Shown: positions 25,167 to 34,308, numbered from the stretch's first letter. The stretch: 35,981 nucleotides of DNA from an uncultured Bacteroides sp. (GCF_900547205.1 NZ_URFY01000045.1:1-35981); one strand, 5' to 3'. Notes: generated by a model not told the origin, from the letters alone. A program made the numbers and translations.

Positions 25167-26354
25167 TTAGAATACCGGCATCTGCCAAATAAACCCTACA
25201 GACACACGATTCGTATTATAATTCTCCTGTCCCAGCACTTTGGCGCGGCAAGCGAAATCGTAGGAACGACCTACATACGTAACAAAGAAGTGCAGATTAG
25301 TTTCCATCGGATAAAATTCGATTCCGGCAAGATATCCCCAGGAAGTGCGATATTTCCCCTTTTCGATGCCTTCGGTGGATTTAGAGACGGAAGCCGTTTC
25401 GTACATCCCTTTAACGAACGCATTCCATTTCGGCAGAAAACGGTAGTTGCATTTTGCCACTAAAGAAAGGTAGTTCGTATCAAATACATTATGCCCGCCG
25501 GGGCGACCGACAATGCTCGTGATGATTCCTTTGCGGTCGATATCCTCCTTCGAATACATGAAGTCGAAGAACCCGTTCCATTTTCCCAGATTTACTTCGT
25601 TACCCAAGGCAAAATAATACATATTATGACTTTTGGCTTCATTCAGTACGGAAGCAGACCAACGGGTTTTGAACACATTGTTGAAATTGCCATTCCAGTT
25701 CAAGGTATAGACGAGCGGCATTTTCCCGGATTTCAAGTCGGGAAGTTTCCCTTCGGCATCTTCGGTGATTCCGTAGGTGCTGTCGAAAGAACCGTTGCGG
25801 CTATTCAGAATCTGAAGATTGAGTTGCTGGCTGGGAGTCACGTTGTAGCCGACATTCAATCCCGTCATGAAGTTACTCATGTAGTCAATCATGTCACTGT
25901 ATTGATAAACTTCAATCGGGTTGAGGTCGAACTCAATACCACCGTAGGCTGCGCATTGCTTTCCGGCGAAAAGGCTGAACTGGTCGTTCAGCTTGATGCC
26001 TATGGCTGCATAGTCGATGGAAGTGGGAACATTGTCAATCATATTGCTTCCGTCGTTAGAGCGGTTGAGGCGCTGGCGGTATCGGTAAGAAAGCCAGTTG
26101 TTGATATTTCCTTTTGCTTCGATGCGGAGTTGGTGCATCTTGAAGCTTCCTTCCTGAAATCCATCTTGGAATTTGGCGTCGAAGCTACCTTGCATATTGA
26201 GATACAGATTGAACTTATCAGACTTCTTCTTTACGTTCGTCAGTTCCTCAAACAGGGGCGTGTTGGGATTGAATCCATCCCTTTCAGTTGTTTCTTGGGC
26301 ATATGTTGCTTGTATGCTGCCCGCTAGGAGCAGCATAAACATTAGTTTTTTCAT
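25167..26354 (-). CDS. Porin, phosphate-selective OprO/OprP-like fold
   Basis: The 395-residue outer membrane protein has a signal peptide ending ATYAQ. Repeated amphipathic strands follow (FNLYLNMQGSFDAKF, WLSYRYRQRLN, QFSLFAGKQCAAYGG), and a C-terminal aromatic residue closes the last strand (VSVGFIWQMPVF), as BAM recognition requires. It fits the large OprO/OprP-type porin family found in Bacteroides. It is the last gene of the dcuB-ansB-porin operon, 15 bp after ansB. That suggests it admits asparagine or aspartate-related acids rather than phosphate; the ligand is an inference from position. Confidence 0.75.
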   Translation of the reverse strand: MKKLMFMLLLAGSIQATYAQETTERDGFNPNTPLFEELTNVKKKSDKFNLYLNMQGSFDAKFQDGFQEGSFKMHQLRIEAKGNINNWLSYRYRQRLNRSNDGSNMIDNVPTSIDYAAIGIKLNDQFSLFAGKQCAAYGGIEFDLNPIEVYQYSDMIDYMSNFMTGLNVGYNVTPSQQLNLQILNSRNGSFDSTYGITEDAEGKLPDLKSGKMPLVYTLNWNGNFNNVFKTRWSASVLNEAKSHNMYYFALGNEVNLGKWNGFFDFMYSKEDIDRKGIITSIVGRPGGHNVFDTNYLSLVAKCNYRFLPKWNAFVKGMYETASVSKSTEGIEKGKYRTSWGYLAGIEFYPMETNLHFFVTYVGRSYDFACRAKVLGQENYNTNRVSVGFIWQMPVF

Positions 26355-26369
26355 AAGTCGGTTCAGCTT

Positions 26370-27428
26370 TTAGTATTCGTTAAAGTATTCCTGAATCTGT
26401 CTCCAGTCTGTAGTCTTGGTCAATGCAAGCATTAGGAGTACGCGAGATTTCTGCGGATTCAGTTCTTGTGAAGCCACAAATTGATACTTAGAGTCGTCTA
26501 CTTCCGCATCGAGTGTAGTAGGACCGGTAGGTACACGTGAAGAACGAACTACCAAAATCCCCTTTCTGCGGGCGTCTATCAATACCGGGAAGATGTTTTT
26601 GTGGATATTTCCGTTTCCTACTCCTGCATGGATAATACCTTTATATCCGTGGCTCAGCAGAGGAGTCACCATATCGGCTTCGATGTTGGAATAGCTGTAT
26701 ACGATACCTACTTTAGGCAATGAAGTGAGATTCGTAACATCAAATACAGATTGAGTGGTATGTTTCTTCACCGTTATTTGATTGTAGAATACCTTTCCGT
26801 TCAGCACATAGCCCAGCGCACCGGAGTTGGGAGCTTGGAAAGTCTGTACATCGACAGTATTCATCTTCACTGTGCTTTCTGCACCCAGCACCAAGCCGTT
26901 CATGGCAACCAATACGCCTTTGTCTTTAGACTCCGGGGCAGCGGCAGTGACTACGGCATTGTAAAGATTCAGCGGACCGTCGGCACTCATCGCAGTAGAA
27001 GGGCGCATGGCTCCTACCAATACGACGGGTTTATTACTTTTCACCGTCAGGTTCAGGAAGTAGGCAGTCTCTTCCATAGTATCAGTTCCGTGGGTAATCA
27101 CGATTCCGTCGATATCCGAACGTTTCAGCAGTTCGTTGATTTTCTTGGCAAGCGTCAGCCATACCTCATCGTTCATGTCCTGCGAACCGATTCTTACAAT
27201 TTGTTCGCCTGTCACGTTGGCTATCTCTTTCACTTCGGGCACGGCATCGAGCAATGCGCCGATAGCAACCTGTCCGGCGGTGTAGCTGGTTCCGGTGGCA
27301 GAAGTTCCCGTTCCAGCAATGGTTCCTCCGGTGGCAAGGATATGAATATTCGGTTTTGCGGCGAATGCCATTGTAACGGAAAGTAGTAGTGTAACTGCTA
27401 CCAGACCAAATCTTTTAAATTGTTTCAT
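26370..27428 (-). CDS. ansB: Periplasmic L-asparaginase II
   Basis: The 352-residue enzyme has a signal peptide ending AFAA, so it is periplasmic. Both catalytic triad regions are intact: TGGTIAG with nucleophile Thr36, Tyr49 in GTSYTAG, and HGTDTMEET with Thr115 and Asp116. VKMNTVDVQTF supplies the active-site lysine. It hydrolyses asparagine to aspartate plus ammonia. Located between dcuB (32 bp) and the porin gene (15 bp), it feeds aspartate to DcuB uptake and to aspartate ammonia-lyase, encoded on the other side of the divergent promoter region. Confidence 0.95.
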   Translation of the reverse strand: MKQFKRFGLVAVTLLLSVTMAFAAKPNIHILATGGTIAGTGTSATGTSYTAGQVAIGALLDAVPEVKEIANVTGEQIVRIGSQDMNDEVWLTLAKKINELLKRSDIDGIVITHGTDTMEETAYFLNLTVKSNKPVVLVGAMRPSTAMSADGPLNLYNAVVTAAAPESKDKGVLVAMNGLVLGAESTVKMNTVDVQTFQAPNSGALGYVLNGKVFYNQITVKKHTTQSVFDVTNLTSLPKVGIVYSYSNIEADMVTPLLSHGYKGIIHAGVGNGNIHKNIFPVLIDARRKGILVVRSSRVPTGPTTLDAEVDDSKYQFVASQELNPQKSRVLLMLALTKTTDWRQIQEYFNEY

Positions 27429-27460
27429 AACTGAATGAAGTTTAGGTTAATAATATGTAT

Positions 27461-28771
27461 TTAAAATATATGTATAAAGAGTATACCTAAGGCAATGGCG
27501 ACAACCGTTGAAACCAGCCCCGGCATCATGAATGAATGATTCAACACATATTTGCCGATTTTTGTTGTCCCGGTTCGGTCGAAATTTATAGCCGCCACCA
27601 CAGTGGGGTAGTTCGGAATAAAGAAATATCCGTTTACTGCCGGGAAAAGAGCAATCAACATATACGGAGATATTCCTAAAGCAATGCCCAGCGGCATAAG
27701 TGCCCGCACGGTGGCTGCCTGGCTATATAGCAGGATAGACATCACGAACAAAGCGATACCGAATAACCACGGCATCTCCCGAACGATGCCTTCGATAGAA
27801 GAAGTGAGCTGCGTCATATTGCCATGTAGGAATGTGTCGCCCATCCAGGCGATACCGAAGATGGCGATAACGGCCTGCATTCCGGCAGGGAACACAGAGC
27901 CTTGTGTTGCCTTTATCCCATCTGTATTTGTCACCAGCAGAATGATTGCGGCAGCAGACAGCATCACGATTTCAATGATGGACGACATACCGAGCGTCAC
28001 CGTCTCCCCGTCGATCAAGAAAGAGGGGCGCATCCCTTCGATAGAACCGAAAAGCACGATAAAAACAGTTGCCAATATGAAAATAATGACGGAAATCATT
28101 GCCGAACGTTTATTCATCACGTCCTTAATCTCTATCTTATTCATGTTGAACACGCCTTCTTTCACTCGTTTCTGATATTCGGGGTCTTCAATCAATTCTT
28201 TTCCCACCCGCATGGAGAACAATGCGCCTATCAGCACACCGATGATGGTGGCGGGAATGGTAATCTTAAGAATGTCGAACAAGGTTATATCGAATCCGGC
28301 AAGTAACCCGAGCAAGGCAACGGTAGCAGCCGAAATAGGACTTGCCGTGATGGCCTGTTGGGAAGCGATGACTGCAATGCCGAGCGGACGTTCGGGACGA
28401 ATCTTCGTTTCGGTGGCAACTTCGGCAATCACCGGTAGCACCGAGTAGGCAACGTGTCCGGTTCCGGCGATGAAAGTAAACAGATACGTCACCAACGGGC
28501 TGAGCAACGTGACGTGCGAAGGATTCTTGCGGAGCAAACGCTCTGCCAGTTTCACCATATAGTCCAGTCCGCCGGCAGCCTGCATACAAGAGGCTGCAGA
28601 GATCACTGCGGCAATCATCAACATCACGTCGATAGGAGGAGCGGTGGGTTGCAGACCAAAAACGAACGTAAGAATCGCCAATCCCACGCCGCCCATTACG
28701 CCAAGGCCGATACCACCCAGGCGAGCACCAATAATAATAGCTGTCAGAACAAATGCTAATTGTAATATCAT
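27461..28771 (-). CDS. dcuB: Anaerobic C4-dicarboxylate transporter DcuB
   Basis: This 436-residue inner membrane protein with about 12 hydrophobic segments matches the Dcu family length (about 440). Typical segments are SHVTLLSPLVTYLFTFIAGTGH, PERPLGIAVIASQQAITASPIS and YFFIPNYPTVVAAINFDRTGTT. DcuB exchanges fumarate, aspartate or malate for succinate in anaerobic fumarate respiration. It is the first gene of the operon, divergent from aspA by 179 bp, which puts uptake, deamidation and deamination of asparagine in one control region. Confidence 0.93.
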   Translation of the reverse strand: MILQLAFVLTAIIIGARLGGIGLGVMGGVGLAILTFVFGLQPTAPPIDVMLMIAAVISAASCMQAAGGLDYMVKLAERLLRKNPSHVTLLSPLVTYLFTFIAGTGHVAYSVLPVIAEVATETKIRPERPLGIAVIASQQAITASPISAATVALLGLLAGFDITLFDILKITIPATIIGVLIGALFSMRVGKELIEDPEYQKRVKEGVFNMNKIEIKDVMNKRSAMISVIIFILATVFIVLFGSIEGMRPSFLIDGETVTLGMSSIIEIVMLSAAAIILLVTNTDGIKATQGSVFPAGMQAVIAIFGIAWMGDTFLHGNMTQLTSSIEGIVREMPWLFGIALFVMSILLYSQAATVRALMPLGIALGISPYMLIALFPAVNGYFFIPNYPTVVAAINFDRTGTTKIGKYVLNHSFMMPGLVSTVVAIALGILFIHIF

Positions 28772-28796
28772 AATTTGTTGCTTTAAGTTTAAAATG

Positions 28797-28804
28797 CAAA
28801 GATA
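28797..28804 (-). promoter_or_regulatory. Promoter -7 element of dcuB-ansB-porin
   Basis: The minus strand reads TATCTTTG, an exact TAnnTTTG, 26 bp upstream of the dcuB ATG. No TTTG was seen at the -33 distance. I could not fix the divergent aspA promoter. Confidence 0.5.
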
Positions 28805-28950
28805 AGTGTTTTCTCTCTTTGTATTTTCTTTTTCTTCTAGTTACAACAAAAAAAGCATTGAATAGTTTTTGCATATTTATTAAAACAATAAGCTTCCCGG
28901 TTGGTTATTATATAAACTAACGAAATAGTTATTGCAATAAAACAACCGAT

Positions 28951-30384
28951 ATGGAACAGAATTTATCATTTAAAACTCGTACGGAGAGCGACCTGATAGG
29001 CAGTCGCGAAGTGCAGGAATCCGCACTATATGGAGTGCAGACCCTCCGTGGTATTGAAAACTTTCGCATCAGCAAGTTTCATCTGAAGGATTATCCTTTA
29101 TTTATCCAAGCATTGGCAATCACGAAAATGGGGGCTGCCATAGCCAACCGCGAACTGGATTTGCTGACAGAAGAGCAGGCAAATGCCATTCTGAGAGCTT
29201 GCAAGGAGATAATAGAAGGCGAGCATCACGACCAATTTCCCGTTGACATGATTCAGGGTGGAGCCGGGACAACAACGAATATGAATGCCAACGAAGTGAT
29301 AGCCAACCGTGCGCTCGAATTGATGGGGCACAAGCGGGGGGAATATCAGTATTGTTCGCCCAACGACCATGTGAACCGTTCGCAATCTACCAATGATGCT
29401 TACCCCACCGCCATTCACATAGGCTTATATTATACCCACCTTAAATTGGTGAAGCACTTTGAAACGTTGATTGAATCTTTCCGCAAGAAAGGGAAATTAT
29501 TTGCACACGTCATCAAGATGGGGCGCACGCAGCTCGAAGATGCCGTACCGATGACGCTTGGGCAAACCTTCAACGGTTTTGCAAGTATTCTGGAGCATGA
29601 AGTAAAGAACCTCAATTTTGCAGCTCAGGATTTTCTAGCTGTCAATATGGGGGCTACAGCTATCGGTACGGGGATTACCGCCGAGCCGGAATACGCAGAG
29701 AAGTGCATTGCAGCTTTGCGTAAGATTACCGGATTGGACATTACACTTGCCGACGATTTGGTAGGAGCTACTTCCGACACTTCCTGCATGGTGGGATATT
29801 CGGCAGCGATGAGGCGCGTAGCTGTCAAGATGAACAAGATATGCAATGACTTGCGGCTTCTGGGTTCGGGCCCGCGGTGCGGATTGGGGGAAATCAATCT
29901 TCCGGCTATGCAGCCCGGTTCTTCCATCATGCCGGGAAAGGTCAATCCGGTGATTCCCGAAGTGATGAATCAGATTTCTTATAAGGTGATAGGGAACGAC
30001 CTTTGTGTGGCTATGAGTGGCGAAGCCGCCCAGATGGAGCTGAACGCAATGGAGCCTGTGATGGCGCAATGCTGTTTTGAATCTGCGGATTTGTTGATGA
30101 ATGGATTCGATACTTTGCGCACGCTTTGCATCGAAGGTATCACTGCCAATGAAGAGAAATGCCGTCAGGATGTGCACAATAGCATCGGAGTAGTGACCGC
30201 GCTGAATCCCGTCATCGGCTACAAACATTCTACAAAGATAGCCAAAGAAGCCCTTGAAACGGGAAAGGGAGTGTATGAGCTCGTTTTGGAACATGATATA
30301 CTCTCGAAGGAAGACTTGGATACCATTCTTGAACCGGAGAATATGATTAAGCCGGTGAAATTGGATATTCATCCGAATCATTGA
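28951..30384 (+). CDS. aspA: Aspartate ammonia-lyase
   Basis: The 477-residue enzyme splits aspartate into fumarate and ammonia. The fumarase/aspartase signature GSSIMPGKVNPVIPE is intact, with the catalytic serine loop. The substrate-contact segments GAGTTTNMNANEV, SQSTNDAYPTA and GRTQLEDAVPMTLG are also present; length is normal for aspartase. EHHDQFPVDMIQGGAG is usual for the family. It is divergent from dcuB-ansB-porin, and its product fumarate is an electron acceptor in Bacteroides. No clear promoter motif was found in the 179-bp gap. Confidence 0.95.
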   Translation: MEQNLSFKTRTESDLIGSREVQESALYGVQTLRGIENFRISKFHLKDYPLFIQALAITKMGAAIANRELDLLTEEQANAILRACKEIIEGEHHDQFPVDMIQGGAGTTTNMNANEVIANRALELMGHKRGEYQYCSPNDHVNRSQSTNDAYPTAIHIGLYYTHLKLVKHFETLIESFRKKGKLFAHVIKMGRTQLEDAVPMTLGQTFNGFASILEHEVKNLNFAAQDFLAVNMGATAIGTGITAEPEYAEKCIAALRKITGLDITLADDLVGATSDTSCMVGYSAAMRRVAVKMNKICNDLRLLGSGPRCGLGEINLPAMQPGSSIMPGKVNPVIPEVMNQISYKVIGNDLCVAMSGEAAQMELNAMEPVMAQCCFESADLLMNGFDTLRTLCIEGITANEEKCRQDVHNSIGVVTALNPVIGYKHSTKIAKEALETGKGVYELVLEHDILSKEDLDTILEPENMIKPVKLDIHPNH

Positions 30385-30420
30385 TGATAGTCGGTCGGGG
30401 TGGATAATTTAGATAGTTGC

Positions 30421-30572
30421 CCTGAAGATACTAACGACTTCAGGTGCATACATTAATTCGGAGAACTATAGTACATCTTTCGAAGGACTATAGTTCTTTG
30501 AAAGATGTACTATAGTTAATGTTGCAAAGGACTATAGTCCTTCGAATTAATTCGTGCACTCGGAGTCGTTAG
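30421..30572. repeat. Large nested palindrome with repeated CTATAGT cores
   Basis: Within the 314-bp gap after aspA, CTAACGAC (30431-30438) pairs with GTCGTTAG (30565-30572) as the outermost arm. TTAATTCGGAG...CTATAG mirrors CTATAGTCCTTCGAATTAA further in. AACTATAGTACATCTTTC (30464-30481) pairs perfectly over 18 bp with 30500-30517. A perfect 16-bp palindrome AAGGACTATAGTCCTT lies at 30527-30542. A smaller hairpin CCTGAAG/CTTCAGG (30421-30427/30438-30444) overlaps the left edge. The rest of the gap (30573-30665) holds only a short CTCTTT/AAAGAG hairpin before the next promoter. Confidence 0.75.
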
Positions 30573-30665
30573 CTCTTTCAGCCAAAGAGTTAAACTTCTC
30601 CTGTCGAATCTCTTAGCGAAGCTGAACAAAATTCCGATAAACTGTGTTTATATGAACTAAATATA

Positions 30666-30673
30666 TATCTTTG
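30666..30673 (+). promoter_or_regulatory. Promoter -7 element of the small barrel gene
   Basis: TATCTTTG matches TAnnTTTG and lies 25 bp before the ATG at 30699. The -33 region (near 30643) has TGTGTTTA rather than a clean TTTG. Confidence 0.55.
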
Positions 30674-30698
30674 TCCCGAATAATAAACACGTAAATTT

Positions 30699-31274
30699 AT
30701 GAAAAAGATTATTGGTACATTAATGATTGCCGTATGTATAGGTATGGCAATACCCGCTCAGGCTCAAATAAACTTCGGTGTAAAAGGTGGTCTGAACTTG
30801 TCGAAGGCAAGCTTGTCTGATGTTCCAGGCAATTTTAAAAAGGATAATTTTACCGGATTCTTTATCGGTCCGATGGCTGAGTTCAATATTCCAATCGTAG
30901 GATTGGGAGTAGATGCTTCTTTGCTTTTTGCTCAGAGAGGTATCAAAGTTTCTGGGGCAGGTGATGAGATTACTATTAAACAGAATGGTATCGATATTCC
31001 GGTCAATCTGAAGTATAATATCGGCTTGGGAAGCCTAGTTGGCATTTATTTGGCAGCAGGTCCTGATTTCTATTTCGATTTCGAGAAGAAGAGTGGAATA
31101 GATAAGAAAAAGGCGGAAGTAGGCATCAACGTCGGAGCAGGTGTGAAACTGCTGAACCACTTGCAGGTAGGAGCCAATTACAACATTCCGTTGGGAGATA
31201 CGGCCGATATTAAAGGAACGGAGGGGTCTTATAAGACCAAGACTTGGCAAGTTTCCGTTGCCTATATCTTCTAG
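30699..31274 (+). CDS. Outer membrane beta-barrel protein (PorT/OMP_b-brl family-like)
   Basis: The 191-residue protein has a signal peptide ending AQAQ and begins its mature part with INFGVKGGLNLS, typical of Bacteroidetes OMP_b-brl proteins. Alternating strands follow (FFIGPMAEFNIPIVGLGVDASLLFAQRG, IPVNLKYNIGLG, LVGIYLAAGPDFYFDF), and the last strand ends QVSVAYIF with a terminal Phe. Its size suits an eight-strand barrel. It is monocistronic, with its own promoter and a terminator 30 bp after the stop. The biological role is unknown. Confidence 0.85.
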   Translation: MKKIIGTLMIAVCIGMAIPAQAQINFGVKGGLNLSKASLSDVPGNFKKDNFTGFFIGPMAEFNIPIVGLGVDASLLFAQRGIKVSGAGDEITIKQNGIDIPVNLKYNIGLGSLVGIYLAAGPDFYFDFEKKSGIDKKKAEVGINVGAGVKLLNHLQVGANYNIPLGDTADIKGTEGSYKTKTWQVSVAYIF

Positions 31275-31304
31275 CAGACTATTAGCTTTAACACAATAGA
31301 ACCG

Positions 31305-31337
31305 GAGGCTTTCTACAGCAGGAAGCCTCTTTTTTTG
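31305..31337 (+). terminator. Rho-independent terminator
   Basis: GAGGCTT (31305-31311) pairs with AAGCCTC (31323-31329), and TTTTTTT follows. The T-run runs directly into the priA promoter element. Confidence 0.8.
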
Positions 31338-31345
31338 TATCTTTG
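31338..31345 (+). promoter_or_regulatory. priA promoter -7 element
   Basis: TATCTTTG begins right after the preceding terminator's T-run and ends only 8 bp before the priA ATG. A start about 7 bases downstream of the element would give a nearly leaderless mRNA. Confidence 0.55.
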
Positions 31346-31353
31346 CGCCTGCA

Positions 31354-33810
31354 ATGAAAAGATACGTAGATGTCATATTACCCCTTCCGCTTCCAAAGAG
31401 TTTCACCTACTCCTTGCCGGACGAATGTGCGGAAGAAGTGAAGATAGGCTGCCGGGTGGTGGTCCCTTTCGGTCGAAAGAAGTTCTATACGGCTATCGTC
31501 CGTAACGTACATTATTGTGCTCCCACGGAGTATGAAGTGAAAGATATATCTGCATTGCTCGATGCTACTCCTATCTTATTGCCTGCTCAATTTAAATTCT
31601 GGGAATGGATAGCCGACTACTATCTCTGCACACAAGGAGACGTGTATAAAGCGGCATTGCCCTCCGGACTGAAACTGGAAAGTGAAACCATCGTAGAATA
31701 CAATCCCGACTTTGAAGCAGATGCCCCATTGACCGAAAGAGAACAACGCATCCTGGACCTGCTGGCCGTTGACGCACAGCAATGCGTCACGAAACTGGAG
31801 AAGGAAAGCGGACTGAAAAATATTCTAACCGTCATCAAATCCCTGCTCGACAAGGAAGCGATTTTTGTGAAAGAAGAATTGAGGCGTACTTACAAACCCA
31901 AGATAGAAGCGCGGGTGCGATTGGCGGGAAGTGCTGATGAAAAACGGCTACATATCCTGTTTGATATCCTTTCGCGTGCGCCCAAACAGTTGGCACTGCT
32001 CATGAAATATGTGGAATGTTCGGGCATCTTGGGGAATGAACTCCCGAAAGAAGTTGCAAAGAAAGAACTGTTGCAGCGTGCCGGTGTTTCGCCTTCCATT
32101 TTGAACGGACTTGTGGATAAGAAGATATTTGAAGTTTACTATCACGAAATCGGGAGGTTGGATAAAGAGATGAAAGACGTTGTCGAGGTCAATCCCCTGA
32201 ATGAGTTTCAGCAACGGGCACATGATGAAATCGTGCAATGTTTTCAGGAAAAGAACGTCTGCCTGCTTCATGGAGTGACGTCCAGCGGAAAGACAGAGGT
32301 ATATATCCATCTGATAGAAGAAACGATTCGTCAGGGAAAGCAAGTGCTCTATCTGTTGCCTGAGATTGCACTCACAGCTCAGATTACAGAACGACTGCAG
32401 CGTGTATTCGGTTCCCGTCTGGGCATTTACCATTCTAAATTCCCCGATTCGGAGCGGGTGGAAATCTGGCGGAAGCAGTTGAGTGATAAAGGGTATGATA
32501 TAATTCTCGGAGTCCGTTCGTCTGTTTTTCTGCCATTTCAGAATCTCGGTCTGGTCATTGTGGACGAAGAGCACGAAAACACCTACAAGCAGCAAGATCC
32601 GGCTCCGCGCTATCATGCGCGAAATGCGGCTATTGTATTGGCAGCCATGTACGGAGCAAAGACGCTTCTGGGCACGGCTACTCCTTCTATCGAGACATGG
32701 CAGAATGCAACGGGAGGCAAATATGGATTTGTGCAGCTCAAAGAGCGGTATAAAGAAATTCAGTTACCCGAAATTATATCTGTAGACATCAAAGAACTGC
32801 ATCGCAAGAAGCGGATGGTGGGGCAATTCTCGCCGTTGCTGATACAATATATGAAGGAAGCCTTGGAGCAGAAAGAGCAGGTGATACTTTTCCAGAACCG
32901 TCGTGGTTTTGCTCCCATGGTGGAATGCAGAACGTGTGGCTGGGTGCCAAAATGTAAAAACTGCGATGTTAGCCTGACCTACCATAAAGGAATCAATCAA
33001 CTGACTTGCCACTACTGCGGCTATACCTATCAACTTCCGCAGAAGTGCCCTGCCTGCGAAGGAACGGATCTCGTAAATCGTGGCTTTGGCACGGAGAAGA
33101 TTGAAGATGATATCAAGGTCTTGTTTCCGGAAGCTGCCGTGGCGCGAATGGACTTGGATACCACTCGCACCCGTTCTGCCTACGAGAAGATTATTGCCGA
33201 CTTTGAACAAGGAAAGACGGATATACTGATAGGTACGCAAATGGTATCGAAAGGACTGGACTTCGACCATGTGAGCGTAGTCGGCATACTGAATGCCGAC
33301 ACCATGCTGAATTATCCCGATTTCCGCTCCTACGAACGTGCTTTCCAACTGATGGCACAAGTGTCGGGACGTGCCGGGCGTAAGAATAAGCGTGGGCGGG
33401 TGGTGCTGCAAACGAAAAGCATCGATCATCCTATTATCAGTCAGGTCATTGCCAATGATTATGAGGATATGGTAGGCGGTCAGTTGGCAGAGCGGCAGAT
33501 GTTTCACTATCCTCCTTATTATCGGCTGGTGTATGTCTATCTGAAAAATCATAATGAAGCCTTGCTGGACCAGATGGCGGCGGTGATGGCGGATAAGTTG
33601 CGTGCTGTATTCGGCAATCGGGTGCTGGGACCGGATAAACCTCCTGTGGCTCGTATCCAGACGCTTTTCATTAAAAAGATAGTGGTGAAAATAGAACAGA
33701 ATGCACCGATGGCGCGCGCCAGGGAACTGCTGCAACGCATCCAGCGGGAGATGATAGAAGATGAACGATATAAATCTCTGATTGTTTATTATGATGTAGA
33801 CCCGATGTAA
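31354..33810 (+). CDS. priA: Primosomal protein N' (PriA helicase)
   Basis: The 818-residue 3'-to-5' DNA helicase restarts stalled replication forks by loading the primosome. An N-terminal DNA-binding domain (about 1-100) comes first. The Walker A GVTSSGKTEVY lies near 307-317 and DEEH near 403-406. An inserted zinc-binding region has eight Cys in CxxC pairs (about 525-570: CRTCGW, CKNCD, CHYCG, CPACEG), and late helicase motifs are GTQMVSKGLDF and QVSGRAGR. Length and order agree with Bacteroidetes PriA. It is followed at 27 bp by the phosphatase gene. Confidence 0.95.
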   Translation: MKRYVDVILPLPLPKSFTYSLPDECAEEVKIGCRVVVPFGRKKFYTAIVRNVHYCAPTEYEVKDISALLDATPILLPAQFKFWEWIADYYLCTQGDVYKAALPSGLKLESETIVEYNPDFEADAPLTEREQRILDLLAVDAQQCVTKLEKESGLKNILTVIKSLLDKEAIFVKEELRRTYKPKIEARVRLAGSADEKRLHILFDILSRAPKQLALLMKYVECSGILGNELPKEVAKKELLQRAGVSPSILNGLVDKKIFEVYYHEIGRLDKEMKDVVEVNPLNEFQQRAHDEIVQCFQEKNVCLLHGVTSSGKTEVYIHLIEETIRQGKQVLYLLPEIALTAQITERLQRVFGSRLGIYHSKFPDSERVEIWRKQLSDKGYDIILGVRSSVFLPFQNLGLVIVDEEHENTYKQQDPAPRYHARNAAIVLAAMYGAKTLLGTATPSIETWQNATGGKYGFVQLKERYKEIQLPEIISVDIKELHRKKRMVGQFSPLLIQYMKEALEQKEQVILFQNRRGFAPMVECRTCGWVPKCKNCDVSLTYHKGINQLTCHYCGYTYQLPQKCPACEGTDLVNRGFGTEKIEDDIKVLFPEAAVARMDLDTTRTRSAYEKIIADFEQGKTDILIGTQMVSKGLDFDHVSVVGILNADTMLNYPDFRSYERAFQLMAQVSGRAGRKNKRGRVVLQTKSIDHPIISQVIANDYEDMVGGQLAERQMFHYPPYYRLVYVYLKNHNEALLDQMAAVMADKLRAVFGNRVLGPDKPPVARIQTLFIKKIVVKIEQNAPMARARELLQRIQREMIEDERYKSLIVYYDVDPM

Positions 33811-33837
33811 CGGGGAAAAAGATAAAAGGATAAATAT

Positions 33838-34308
33838 ATGAAGAAAATATTATTTGTATGTCTCGGAAATATCTGCCGCAGTTCGACGGCAGAAGGAGTG
33901 ATGCTTCATCTGATAAAAGAAGCGGGCATGGAAAAGGAATTTGTGATTGATTCTGCCGGAATACTATCCTATCATCAAGGTGAATTGCCCGATAGTCGGA
34001 TGCGTGCCCATGCTGCCCGTCGTGGTTATCAACTGGTACACCGTTCCCGTCCGGTGCGCACAGAGGACTTCTACAATTTCGACTTTATCATTGGCATGGA
34101 CGACCGGAATATAGACGACCTGAAAGAAAAAGCTCCATCGCCCGAAGAATGGAAAAAGATTCATCGCATGACGGAGTATTGTACTCGCATCCCCGCCGAC
34201 CATGTCCCCGACCCCTATTATGGTGGAGCCGAGGGATTTGAATATGTGATTGATGTGCTCGAAGACGCCTGCGCCGGATTACTTACTTATTTAACTCAGG
34301 ATAACTGA
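33838..34308 (+). CDS. Low-molecular-weight protein tyrosine phosphatase
   Basis: The 156-residue cytosolic enzyme has the P-loop CLGNICRSS with nucleophile Cys8, Arg14 and Ser15, and the general-acid Asp125 in DPYYGG. It is the standard LMW-PTP length. Family members remove phosphate from tyrosine or arginine residues and often act with capsule kinases, but no kinase or capsule gene is near. It is 27 bp after priA, so co-transcription is likely. Its last 26 bp overlap the end of the convergent HD-domain gene. Confidence 0.93.
   Translation: MKKILFVCLGNICRSSTAEGVMLHLIKEAGMEKEFVIDSAGILSYHQGELPDSRMRAHAARRGYQLVHRSRPVRTEDFYNFDFIIGMDDRNIDDLKEKAPSPEEWKKIHRMTEYCTRIPADHVPDPYYGGAEGFEYVIDVLEDACAGLLTYLTQDN

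Noticed and set aside
25491..26327. 278-residue open frame opposite the porin gene
   Set aside because: It is a shadow of the porin coding strand, which has a clear signal peptide and barrel pattern.
30421..30572. Simple aspA terminator
   Set aside because: The structure is far larger than a terminator and no T-run follows any of its stems.
32764..33735. 323-residue open frame opposite priA
   Set aside because: It is antisense to conserved PriA zinc and helicase motifs and has low-complexity, His-rich composition typical of shadow frames.
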